Source: an uncultured Saprospiraceae bacterium
GTDB taxonomy: Bacteria; Bacteroidota; Bacteroidia; Chitinophagales; Saprospiraceae
DNA length: 41,410 nt
Assembly: GCA_937961455.1 (NCBI GenBank)
Contig: CALGNN010000092.1
Span: 1-41,410, forward strand
Reading direction: 5' to 3'
In this document: positions 1-7,465 of the stretch, in pieces
Layout: each line of letters begins with the position of its first letter
Position numbering within the stretch: position 1 is the first letter of the stretch
Position numbers and translations under genes: made by a program
The notes under the pieces: model-generated
What the model saw: the letters and a program-made list of their open reading frames with translations, nothing else
Told to the model about the DNA's origin: nothing
The model's database searches: none

Positions 1-90
1 TGCGAATTTAACAGCAAAAAGGTTTGTCTGCACTTATACATGACAGGCCCAATTGATAATCTATATCATCTTGAAATACCTTCGCTGTAG
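1..90 (+). CDS. possible 3' end of a gene cut by the window edge
   Basis: One plus-strand frame is open from the first base and closes at a TAG at 88-90, giving 29 codons with no start inside the window. It could be the C-terminal tail of a gene starting upstream. The stretch is too short to recognise a family, and an open run of this length can occur by chance in AT-rich DNA. Between 91 and the likely start of the next gene at 281 I see only AT-rich leader sequence. Confidence 0.25.
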   Translation, partial: CEFNSKKVCLHLYMTGPIDNLYHLEIPSL

Positions 91-280
91 TTTCCTTATT
101 GTGTTTAACCAGTTTATATTATATATATTCTTGAAGTGGTAAAAAGGTTGCGTGGAAGCATCCAAAAAAAATGTTGTTTTGCTATGCACCGAAATGCTTA
201 TGAACAGATTGACCTATACTTCTCGCAGCTTTTATAAGCAAATAGATAATTACACTTATATTTATTTTAATACTGAAAAC

Positions 281-805
281 ATGGACGCGCTAATTAATCA
301 CATCAATTATATCAAACTTAGAAAACCACATGCGATTGCGTACCGTTTGATCAGGTTGGAGAGTTTGAAAAATTATCCAAATAGTTTTGGTGCCAGATAC
401 GAGGATGCTTTAAGGCAAGAAAAGATGGGCTATGAAAGCTACATTGAAGAAGCGCATCCTGATAATTTTATTATTGGTGCATTTAGTCAAGAAGCACTCA
501 TAGGAATTTGTGGATTTTATAGAATGACAGACACTCGATGTTGTCATAGAGGCAATATCATACAGATGTACGTTAAGCCTGAATTTCAAAAAAAAGGCAT
601 TGGTTTTACTTTATTGAAGGCAACAGTAGAAGAAGCTTTCCTAATCCAAGGAATAGAGCAAATTGAATTAGGAGTTATGTCAAATAATCTGTCGGCAATT
701 AAGATTTATGAGAACTTAGGTTTTAAAGTATTTGGTACAGAGAAAAACAGTTTAAAAGTTGATGGCGGATATATTGATTTACATCAAATGGTACTATTTA
801 AATAA
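281..805 (+). CDS. GNAT family N-acetyltransferase
   Basis: This is a predicted acetyl-CoA-dependent N-acetyltransferase of the GNAT superfamily; its substrate is unknown. The N-terminal block (IKLRKPHAIAYRLIRLESL) matches the usual GNAT opening strand and helix. The acetyl-CoA-binding motif A is clear near the C-terminal third: MYVKPEFQKKGIG, followed by a helix, then ELGVMSNNLSAIKIYENLGF, the typical motif B. The open frame extends upstream to a GTG at 152 (217 aa), but the GNAT fold begins only a few residues after the ATG at 281. I therefore prefer 281, which gives 174 aa, a normal family length. It converges on the T9SS gene ending at 878, with the tandem repeat between them. The family is secure; the start and the substrate are not. 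Confidence 0.85.
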   Translation: MDALINHINYIKLRKPHAIAYRLIRLESLKNYPNSFGARYEDALRQEKMGYESYIEEAHPDNFIIGAFSQEALIGICGFYRMTDTRCCHRGNIIQMYVKPEFQKKGIGFTLLKATVEEAFLIQGIEQIELGVMSNNLSAIKIYENLGFKVFGTEKNSLKVDGGYIDLHQMVLFK

Positions 806-811
806 TACCCA

Positions 812-880
812 AAAAAGCCAAACAGCTAAAAAGCTAAATAACTAAAAAGCCAAAAAGCTAAATACCAAAAAGCCCAATCA
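812..880. repeat. degenerate 8/16-bp tandem repeat (AAAAAGCY units)
   Basis: AAAAAGC occurs five times, starting at 812, 828, 844, 852 and 867, so the spacings are 16, 16, 8 and 15 bases. The 16-base unit reads AAAAAGCYAAAYARCT, which is itself roughly two 8-base units. The array fills the gap between a plus-strand gene ending at 805 and a minus-strand gene ending at 878. Read on the minus strand it is a series of GCTTTTT blocks, so it might help end transcription. A slipped-strand origin is the simplest explanation. Confidence 0.75.
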
Positions 881-2116
881 AAAAATCTGTAAAATAGCGT
901 TTTGGATATTCCCAAAAGCTTCCAACTTTAATATGTAAGAGCCCGCATGCAATCCTCGAATATCTAAAGGAATATCATATTTCCCTTCCTCATAAATGCC
1001 TTCCAAATCATATGTTTTTACCTTCCTGCCATCTACAGTCCATAGTTCTAAGGTAGGGCTAAAGGCTACTCGATAAAAGGAAAAAGAAACGTGGGTAACA
1101 TCTTGTGCTGGATTTGGGAAAACAGTAAGGCTGTTTTCAAAATCGCATGTCAGCTTTTCTTCAGTGCTGAAGAGTACGCTTTCAATATTATCGGTATAAT
1201 CTAAATAGTTGACATTATAATAGACCCTTAAATTTGAGCGACTATTTTTTTCATCAACGAATGTATAGCTTGAAGGAACAAAAGAGGTCTTGCCAGGTAT
1301 TTGATGAATGAGCTCCCAAGTAGGCTGACCATCGTATCTTCTGTATATTTTGTAAAGACCGTCATTTGCTTCGACCTCTGTATTCCAATTAATTCTAATG
1401 GCTTCACAGTCAGTGGCGACCATGTCATAATTTGTAAGTTCTGGTAAGGCGTAACCCAATCCTTCTGCGCAAGGTCCAAGAGTAGGGTCTGGGTCATAAT
1501 AATCCCAGTTTCCATTGACGGTGCTTTCATCTAAAGCTAATGGAGGTCCACCAGCAGGATTGATGTATATGGCTTGAAGACCATCTGACCCGGGACTAAA
1601 TCCTGTGCCGTCTTGATCTTTATCAAAAACTAATGATGGGCAAATGTCTGCATTACCTCCAAAAAAGGTACTACCGTCTGGAAGGGTTCCAGAATTAAAG
1701 CATGCTTCAAATAAATAGGTTACTTGTGGTGCGACTGCAATTTCAGTAGCTGCGTTTCCAACTCTTTTAAGATTATCAAATATGTACACAAAGTCACCGA
1801 TAAAACCGAAAAAGGATTGACCTGCTCCTGCTGCACCTATGATAGTTTCTCCACCAGTTTCAACAAAATAATTAGGATCTGGATCTCGGAATTCTACGAA
1901 GCCCATTTGCGCTTCGTCAATGTACATTCGCATATTTAATTCGTCCAATAAAATTCCAGGAATATCTGCTGAGGCTACGACATCCGCACAAAGATAAAAG
2001 TTGATATTGTCAATTGTGGGGTTTACGAAGCTCATCGTGATTTCTTGAGAATTAAGAGAACCACTTAATAATATTGTGAATAGAAACAGGGAGACCCATT
2101 CTTTAAAACTTTTCAT
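878..2116 (-). CDS. secreted protein with T9SS type A sorting domain
   Basis: This is a predicted secreted or surface protein of unknown function. A signal peptide covers about residues 1-23 (hydrophobic LFLFTILLSGS, then SLNSQ). The first 200 residues form a beta-rich region with an acidic segment, DKDQDGTGFSPGSDG, which could bind calcium. Residues of about 235-325 resemble a fibronectin type III domain (INWNTEVEANDGLYKIYR...). The last 80 residues are a typical T9SS type A sorting domain: LTVFPNPAQD near 331, then a GLHAGSYILKLE block near the end. Such proteins cross the outer membrane through the type IX system, after which the sorting domain is normally removed. The start is an ATG and the stop a TGA. 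It lies downstream of the split adhesin on the same strand, 90 bases away. Confidence 0.85.
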   Translation of the reverse strand: MKSFKEWVSLFLFTILLSGSLNSQEITMSFVNPTIDNINFYLCADVVASADIPGILLDELNMRMYIDEAQMGFVEFRDPDPNYFVETGGETIIGAAGAGQSFFGFIGDFVYIFDNLKRVGNAATEIAVAPQVTYLFEACFNSGTLPDGSTFFGGNADICPSLVFDKDQDGTGFSPGSDGLQAIYINPAGGPPLALDESTVNGNWDYYDPDPTLGPCAEGLGYALPELTNYDMVATDCEAIRINWNTEVEANDGLYKIYRRYDGQPTWELIHQIPGKTSFVPSSYTFVDEKNSRSNLRVYYNVNYLDYTDNIESVLFSTEEKLTCDFENSLTVFPNPAQDVTHVSFSFYRVAFSPTLELWTVDGRKVKTYDLEGIYEEGKYDIPLDIRGLHAGSYILKLEAFGNIQNAILQIF

Positions 2117-2130
2117 TGATAGTACTATTT

Positions 2131-2145
2131 AAGCCAAAAAGGCTT
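2131..2145 (-). promoter_or_regulatory. small hairpin just upstream of the 2116 start codon
   Basis: AAGCC-AAAAA-GGCTT is a perfect 5-bp inverted repeat with a 5-base loop. It sits 15 bases upstream of the start codon at 2116 and after the stop of the adhesin at 2207. It could be a weak terminator for the upstream gene or a leader hairpin. The stem is short, so chance is a serious alternative. Confidence 0.3.
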
Positions 2146-2206
2146 GCCATTATTATAGTTAAAAGTAGCGGAGGAGATTGCTATCGTAAATATAAAAAAA
2201 ATATGT

Positions 2207-3319
2207 TTATCGAATAAGCATTACATCACCACTTAGCAATTCAGTATTCCCTGTTTCATGGAGTACTTCAATGACATAGGCATATACATCAATGTGGGAG
2301 GCTTCATTTCTATAAATACCATTCCACCAATATTCAGAACTGTGAATGGGAAAGTCAGTTGCAGCGTAAACTTTTTCACCCCATCGATCAAATATTTCAT
2401 ATTTGAGCACTTGAATATCGTATTGAGTCGCAGTAAATATTTGGAAGACATCATTCAAGCCATCTCCATTTGGTGAAAATATATTGGGTACATAAATGGG
2501 ACATTCAGGGTGCTCAATTTCGATTTGATCCGTATACATGCAACCAACTTGGTCTTCTATGATCAAATCATAAATACCTAATTCAAGAGGAACGGCTCCA
2601 CCAGTTGCTTGGAATACTTCTCCATTTAATGTATAAATAAAACTGCCCGTGCCGCCTGTTGCGACTACTTCGAAACTTCCAGTTGTAGAAGGACACTCTG
2701 GAGGTGTAGAGATAATTTGTTGTACCGAAATACTGTCGGTAAAATCTATGCTTACTTGGCCAAGGTCTGTACACTGATCATCATCCATGACTTCAATGGT
2801 ATAGGTGCCAGCAGATAAGTTAGAAAAAACATTACTGCTTTGGAATACACCTTGATTCAAAGAATATTGGTAATTCATGGTGCCTTGTGTTGCAATGACT
2901 TCTATAGATCCATTTTGACCTTGACATATATCTTCAGAAATAATCGGGATGGATGTGATTTCAGGTAGGGTACTTGCATCAATACTGATGTTGGCAATAT
3001 CACTGCAATCATCTGCATCCGTAATGACCACTACATAATCTCCTGGGGGAACATTCACAAAGGTGTTTTCTTCTTGAAAATTAATACCATCAATAGAATA
3101 TTCTACAAAAGGATTTGAACTCGTAATAGAGATGATTCCATTATCTTCTGCACAACTAGTATTGACCCCTTGGACTTCAATAATTTCTATAGGGATGGGT
3201 TCCGTTATTTCAGCATTCATGGTTGCAACACAACCGTTTAAATTTCGAATATAAACCAGATATTCACCTTGATCTAAGCCTGTAAACTCCCCTTGATTAT
3301 TCCAATTTATACTGTCCAT
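2207..3319 (-). CDS. C-terminal fragment of the split adhesin (SprB repeats + CHU_C domain)
   Basis: This fragment starts at an ATG two codons after the TAG and has no signal peptide. It holds the rest of repeat one and then three SprB-like repeats of about 80 residues. Each repeat ends in a turn such as PGDYVVVITDADDC or AGTYTIEVMDDDQC. The last ~100 residues form a CHU_C / gliding-motility-associated C-terminal domain, with the signature VPNIFSPNGDGLNDVFQI followed by YEIFDRWGEKVY. Translated alone it could not be exported, so it is best read as the downstream half of a broken gene, although the internal ATG could in principle restart translation. The stop is TAA. Confidence 0.6.
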   Translation of the reverse strand: MDSINWNNQGEFTGLDQGEYLVYIRNLNGCVATMNAEITEPIPIEIIEVQGVNTSCAEDNGIISITSSNPFVEYSIDGINFQEENTFVNVPPGDYVVVITDADDCSDIANISIDASTLPEITSIPIISEDICQGQNGSIEVIATQGTMNYQYSLNQGVFQSSNVFSNLSAGTYTIEVMDDDQCTDLGQVSIDFTDSISVQQIISTPPECPSTTGSFEVVATGGTGSFIYTLNGEVFQATGGAVPLELGIYDLIIEDQVGCMYTDQIEIEHPECPIYVPNIFSPNGDGLNDVFQIFTATQYDIQVLKYEIFDRWGEKVYAATDFPIHSSEYWWNGIYRNEASHIDVYAYVIEVLHETGNTELLSGDVMLIR

Positions 3320-3322
3320 GGA

Positions 3323-4039
3323 CTATTCATACAGTTCTCCTCCAGTGTTAGTCAGTACGACTTCGCCCATATCATCACAGGCACCTGGAATGGATTCTAA
3401 TTCTATGTCATTTAATAAATCAATTCCTGATCCGCAAAAAGTAAGATTATCAAGACCTAAACCAAATGCTCCAGCAGTTTCTCTAAAACCAGCAAACCTT
3501 ACACTACCAATTGTTCCTTCGCATCCACTGAGATTAAAGCCCCAATAGGTACATATCCCATCTCCAGTCCCCGGATCTCCATCTCTAATGGTATCAGCCA
3601 GAATAATGTCACCTGCTGCATCTAAGGCATGGATGACAAACTCCTCACCAAAATCCATATCTAGAATACATCCTGAAAAGCTATCAATCGGTTGAGAAAA
3701 TAGAAATTCTACAGGCGTTGCTGTTAGACCCTGCAGCATGCCATCATCAGTTAAAAAGTACAAACCATTGTCATGTCCAGGATTGGGTTGGTCTTCTCCC
3801 CAGATACTGCCAAAGGCTGTTATCGGAGGACCAATATTGGCAAGAATGAGTGGCTCCCCTGTAATTCTCCTACAGGTTATTCCAAAAGTGCTTTCAAATT
3901 GATCAGTAATGTTAAGACCTTCAGAAGGAACTCCACCAGGAATGTTTTCAAAATCAATAAAAACACATTCATTGATGATTTCCTGAGCGCTTACATTCAG
4001 AACAAAAAGTAAAAAAATTAAGCTCGTAAGTTTTTTCAT
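3323..4039 (-). CDS. N-terminal fragment of the split adhesin (signal peptide + beta-rich domain)
   Basis: This 238-residue fragment begins with a clear signal peptide (MKKLTSLIFLLFVLNVSAQ). A roughly 190-residue domain follows, starting with VFIDFENIPGG and containing LDNLTFCGSGIDLLND. That pattern resembles the jelly-roll-like domains often placed at the front of large Bacteroidota surface proteins. The last 25 residues are the first half of a SprB-type repeat, cut by the TAG stop. If translated alone, it would be exported to the periplasm but would lack the C-terminal sorting signal, so it would probably not be placed on the surface. I do not recognise a specific enzymatic function. Confidence 0.6.
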   Translation of the reverse strand: MKKLTSLIFLLFVLNVSAQEIINECVFIDFENIPGGVPSEGLNITDQFESTFGITCRRITGEPLILANIGPPITAFGSIWGEDQPNPGHDNGLYFLTDDGMLQGLTATPVEFLFSQPIDSFSGCILDMDFGEEFVIHALDAAGDIILADTIRDGDPGTGDGICTYWGFNLSGCEGTIGSVRFAGFRETAGAFGLGLDNLTFCGSGIDLLNDIELESIPGACDDMGEVVLTNTGGELYE

Positions 4040-4289
4040 TTGGTTGAGATGAAACTATTCTAAAAGTACGAATAATAAAAGTACCACTTGTACCATAATC
4101 ACCATTTTGATATAGCTTATATACATGTAAAGTGCTAAAAAGCCATATCGCTTACATAAATGACAAATTATCTTTCATAATTGCTGCTCCAATATGGGCT
4201 TTTGTTATCTTTATTTTAACTAGTATACAAGTAGTTATACAAAACGTTGCGTACCTAGAAGACGTCTTTGAAGCCAAAACAGTTGTAAA
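4040..4289. other. 250-bp divergent intergenic region
   Basis: This AT-rich gap separates the divergent adhesin and ASST-like genes, so it should hold both promoters. I see no full TAnnTTTG box for either gene. Near-matches TACTTTTA occur upstream of the minus gene, and TATCTTTA and TATCTTTC upstream of the plus gene. A GCTAAAAAGCC word at 4134-4144 matches the units of the tandem repeat at 812-880. Nothing else is recognisable. Confidence 0.4.
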
Positions 4290-5870
4290 ATGTTAAAAAA
4301 AATGAATCTACTAAAATCTGTTTTTGTAATTGCCCTAGTCATTATTCAGTTACAAATTCATGCACAAGAAGGAATAGCTCTTAATACACCTGAAGCTTTA
4401 AGGGGATATGCTTTAGTTGAAAATTTTTCATCGAATTACTTAGTTGACAATTGTGGAAAAGTGGTTCATGAATGGTCTAACGTTTCGGATACAGATTTAC
4501 ATGCAAAATTACTTCCTACAGGAAATCTCATGTACATAAGAAATAATACGATTTATGAAACCAGATGGGATGGATCACATGAGGTAGTAATTCAAAATTT
4601 TGATAACAACTTAGAGTTTGTCTATGAGGTCATAAAACTACCTAATGGAAATTATTTATCTCTTGGAAGAAGGGGTTTGAATTTTAGTGGATTTCAAGAT
4701 TTAGGCTATCCAACCAATTTAGGCAATCCCTCCGTTGTAGACGTAGTCATCGAATTAGACAAAGATTCTGGTGAAATCGTGTGGGAGTGGAATATCTCAG
4801 ATCATGTAATTCAAGAAAGAGATTCAACATTGCCCAATTATGGGAAACTCTCTGAAAATCCTGGTAAGTTGAATATGGATGCCATATCAGATTACGATTG
4901 GGAATTTTATGAATCTTTTATGATTAATGGTATGGATTACAATCCTGAATTGGATCAAATAGCCCTTAGTGTAAGAAAGATAGGAGAGGTATGTCTCATC
5001 GATCATTCTACTACAACAGAAGAGGCAAAAGGAAGTACGGGCGGTGTACATGGAAAAGGTGGAGATATTATTTATCGTTGGGGTAATCCTCAAAACTATG
5101 ATCAAGGTACAGCATCTGATCGTACCTTGTATTTTCAGCACAATCCCAATTGGATTTTACATGGCGAACACAAGGGGAAAATGATTTGTTACAACAATAG
5201 ATTATCTACACCTTGGCCTACATATTCCTCAGCACCCATTTTTGATCCAGTGAAAGACGCAGATGGCTTTTATGTGAAAAATGAGAATGAAGCTTTCATG
5301 CCTATTCTACCAGAGTTGAAATATGATCAGGTAAGTACGGGTACAGAATTTTATTCAGGCTACACATCAGCAGCAAAATATTTATCGAATGGAACCTTAA
5401 TGATTACTGAAGGTGTCAATGGAAGAATTATGGAAGTAGATGTAGATGGAAGTCTATTATGGGAATATATAGTACCTGATGTAGGGTATGTATTTAGAAC
5501 TGAAAAATATGCATTGGATTATCCAGCATTCGATGGGCAAAATTTTGTAGCAGGAGAGACGATTGAGTTTCCTCCGAGTAGTTATGATTGTACTGATTTT
5601 GCAACTGACGTGAAAGATCTTCCAGATGGTGAAAAAATGATTTCATTAAGTTATGTTGATGATTTTCAGACTGCCAGAATTGTTAGTAATAGCAATGTAG
5701 CTTATACCTATAAAGTATATGATGCGAATGGGAAGTTACTTATCAATCATAACAATCCAGTATTCGAAAATACTATTGATCTTAACCAATGGGTTTCTGG
5801 CATTTATTATTTTCAAGCGATTGATGAAAAAAATCAATTTAGACAGGTAGAAAAGCTTTTGGTGCCTTAA
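4290..5870 (+). CDS. arylsulfotransferase (ASST)-family secreted protein with T9SS sorting domain
   Basis: This protein is predicted to be exported and to adopt the beta-propeller fold of the ASST family, whose members move sulfate between phenolic compounds. A signal peptide precedes the cleavage region near IQLQIHAQ. The propeller includes typical family stretches: GGDIIYRWGNPQNYDQG, LYFQHNPNWILHGEHKG, then a repeat of the type LLWEYIVPD. Histidines that could serve in catalysis are present, but I cannot assign them to the known active-site set. The last ~75 residues (KVYDANGKLL ... WVSGIYYFQA) form a T9SS type A sorting domain, so the protein is likely surface-bound or released. Some family members have lost sulfotransferase activity, so the substrate and activity are open. 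It is divergent from the split adhesin across a 250-base gap. Confidence 0.8.
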   Translation: MLKKMNLLKSVFVIALVIIQLQIHAQEGIALNTPEALRGYALVENFSSNYLVDNCGKVVHEWSNVSDTDLHAKLLPTGNLMYIRNNTIYETRWDGSHEVVIQNFDNNLEFVYEVIKLPNGNYLSLGRRGLNFSGFQDLGYPTNLGNPSVVDVVIELDKDSGEIVWEWNISDHVIQERDSTLPNYGKLSENPGKLNMDAISDYDWEFYESFMINGMDYNPELDQIALSVRKIGEVCLIDHSTTTEEAKGSTGGVHGKGGDIIYRWGNPQNYDQGTASDRTLYFQHNPNWILHGEHKGKMICYNNRLSTPWPTYSSAPIFDPVKDADGFYVKNENEAFMPILPELKYDQVSTGTEFYSGYTSAAKYLSNGTLMITEGVNGRIMEVDVDGSLLWEYIVPDVGYVFRTEKYALDYPAFDGQNFVAGETIEFPPSSYDCTDFATDVKDLPDGEKMISLSYVDDFQTARIVSNSNVAYTYKVYDANGKLLINHNNPVFENTIDLNQWVSGIYYFQAIDEKNQFRQVEKLLVP

Positions 5871-5892
5871 TCATTTAGGAATCAAGCATTGC

Positions 5893-7377
5893 TTATTTAA
5901 TTAGTACTTCTTTTACATTCTGATCTTCGATGCTTAAATAATTACTCGAAGCGTTTTTATCAAAACTTAAGCCTGTTGGAAGATGTCTTTCAATAGGAAC
6001 ATCTAAGCCATTTTGAATGTAGTTGTCAAAATCTTTTTTAGGCTCCTCTGTTACATACGAACGTAGGATTTCAAGAAAGAAATCATGACTTAAATACTTT
6101 CCAGTGTCATCACATTTTTCTAAAATCGTGCGCATCACATCATCTAAGCTCTTATCCGATTCTGCTCTGATTTGATTGTCTAAATGGAAAGCATATATTT
6201 TACCTCTTTTATAAGGCAAGTCTTGTAAGTGTGGATTAGACCAAAAGTTTTCATAGTACATGGAATCATTCGATATGTTCCTTACGGGTGATTGATACAA
6301 GAGCTCAATTTCTTCATTCATCAATACAACAAATTTCTTTAAATCAATTATATCATCTTTTAACATGAGTTTGAAGGTGTAATAATCGGTAAAGCCTTCG
6401 CTAAACCAATATTGCTCCTCCTCATTTGCATTCTTGATCTTTTGCCCTGTCCATTGGTGGAGGAGTTCATGATAGAATAAATATTGAACCCGCCACCATT
6501 CTACTTTATCATTATTCGTAATAAAGCTGGCAAAAGAATTGGTCAATCCGGTGCCACTGACAGAATATCCATTTTGCTCTTCGGTCGGAATTAAGGTGAC
6601 TGAATAATAAGGGTCACTGTAATCTTGCCAAAAAGCTCTATGGCCCCTATTGATTTTTTGAAGGGTATTAAAAAGACTGTCCTCTTTAAAAGGAATCCAA
6701 TCACCTCTGGTCAAAAAGTAAAATGTTTGATCTTTTCCATTATGCTTGTATCTCTTGAAATCACCACCCACAAAAACAGATGATTCGAATTGCTCTTCAT
6801 TCAATTGCAAATCTTGCTTGATCGATGCTCCAAAACTATTATGTATAATATAGTCCCGATTAGGCGTATTCCAATTAAACTCAAAATTCACTGGCTTGTC
6901 CTCATTCCAAATATTAGCAGGAATCATAAATAGCCTTCCACCAAAACTGTGGAAATATCCATCTTCAACAATCGTTCGAAATGATCTCGTAAAGTCCAAT
7001 GGTCCTTGCATATCAGAGATTAAATCATAGCTTATTAAAAGTTCTTTATGAGCCTCATCAGTGATTATAATACGATTGCTATCAGCCTCCATCTTTATGT
7101 CTGACTGGGACGAATTTGTTTCTAATTTACTTATGCTGTTGAATAGATTCTCTTGTCCCCAAGCGTTGTTTTGAAACCACAGAATTAATTTTCCATTTTG
7201 ATCAGTTTTTAATGGAATTTGAAATTGTAAATATTCTGCACTATCTGCATGGATAGGTTTAATATCGTATCGCAAGGATACTGGTGCTTCTATTTGAATA
7301 TCATTGACGCAGGAAAAGGACAATGTTCCAAATAGCACTAGATAGATGATTCTATTCAATTGGATGTATGGCTTCAT
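5893..7377 (-). CDS. M61-like zinc aminopeptidase lipoprotein
   Basis: This is a predicted outer-membrane or periplasmic metallopeptidase of the M1/M61 gluzincin type. Starting at the ATG at 7377, the protein is 494 aa and opens with a lipoprotein signal ending LSFSC (lipidated Cys near residue 23). The zinc motif is HELLH at residues 303-307. The third ligand lies in YWFSEGFTDYYTF (Glu 327), the arrangement seen in glycyl-aminopeptidase-like M61 proteins. An upstream ATG at 7431 would add 18 residues that bury the lipoprotein signal and cross a strong hairpin, so I reject it. The gene lies 88 bases downstream of the S9 peptidase on the same strand, suggesting shared work in peptide breakdown. 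The peptide specificity cannot be read from the sequence. Confidence 0.8.
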   Translation of the reverse strand: MKPYIQLNRIIYLVLFGTLSFSCVNDIQIEAPVSLRYDIKPIHADSAEYLQFQIPLKTDQNGKLILWFQNNAWGQENLFNSISKLETNSSQSDIKMEADSNRIIITDEAHKELLISYDLISDMQGPLDFTRSFRTIVEDGYFHSFGGRLFMIPANIWNEDKPVNFEFNWNTPNRDYIIHNSFGASIKQDLQLNEEQFESSVFVGGDFKRYKHNGKDQTFYFLTRGDWIPFKEDSLFNTLQKINRGHRAFWQDYSDPYYSVTLIPTEEQNGYSVSGTGLTNSFASFITNNDKVEWWRVQYLFYHELLHQWTGQKIKNANEEEQYWFSEGFTDYYTFKLMLKDDIIDLKKFVVLMNEEIELLYQSPVRNISNDSMYYENFWSNPHLQDLPYKRGKIYAFHLDNQIRAESDKSLDDVMRTILEKCDDTGKYLSHDFFLEILRSYVTEEPKKDFDNYIQNGLDVPIERHLPTGLSFDKNASSNYLSIEDQNVKEVLIK

Positions 7378-7409
7378 ATTAGCACTACGGTCAAAATATG
7401 AGAATGTTA

Positions 7410-7444
7410 CACGCCCCTTAAAATATAGCATCTTAAGAGGCGTG
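7410..7444 (-). terminator. 12-bp hairpin between the S9 and M61 peptidase genes
   Basis: The arms are 7410-7421 (CACGCCCCTTAA) and 7433-7444 (TTAAGAGGCGTG), with an 11-base loop. The single mismatch becomes a G-U pair in minus-strand RNA but a C-A clash in plus-strand RNA, so the structure favours the direction in which both flanking genes are read. The tract after the stem is only moderately U-rich. It may be an attenuating terminator, an mRNA processing signal or a stability element. Confidence 0.55.
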
Positions 7445-7465
7445 GTTTATTATTTCAACAAATTT

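Larger units (their letters stand above)
2207..4039 (-). pseudogene. SprB-repeat / CHU_C-terminated adhesin split by an in-frame TAG
   Basis: Read through one codon, this is a single 610-codon gene: signal peptide, N-terminal beta-rich domain, four SprB-like repeats and a C-terminal CHU_C (gliding-motility-type, T9SS type B) domain. A TAG at 3323-3325 interrupts it inside the first repeat. The reading frame is unchanged across the TAG (GELYE-stop-SMDSINWN). The other three repeats carry tyrosine at that position (VEYSID, YQYSLN, FIYTLN), so a single TAT/TAC-to-TAG change is the simplest cause. TAG ends other genes here normally (12390, 17422, 30758, 36498), so general recoding is unlikely. 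The likely product is a truncated secreted fragment without its sorting domain. A sequencing error or phase-like variation remains possible. Confidence 0.8.

Noticed and set aside
812-880. CRISPR-like array
   Set aside because: The units are only 8 or 16 bases and directly adjoin, with no unique spacers and no cas genes nearby.
3323-3325. General recoding of TAG as a sense codon
   Set aside because: TAG ends other intact genes here (stops at 12390-12392, 17422-17424, 30758-30760 and 36498-36500), each where the protein family is complete.
7378-7431. Longer start for the M61-like peptidase at 7431
   Set aside because: It would place 18 residues before the lipoprotein signal and run across a strong hairpin.
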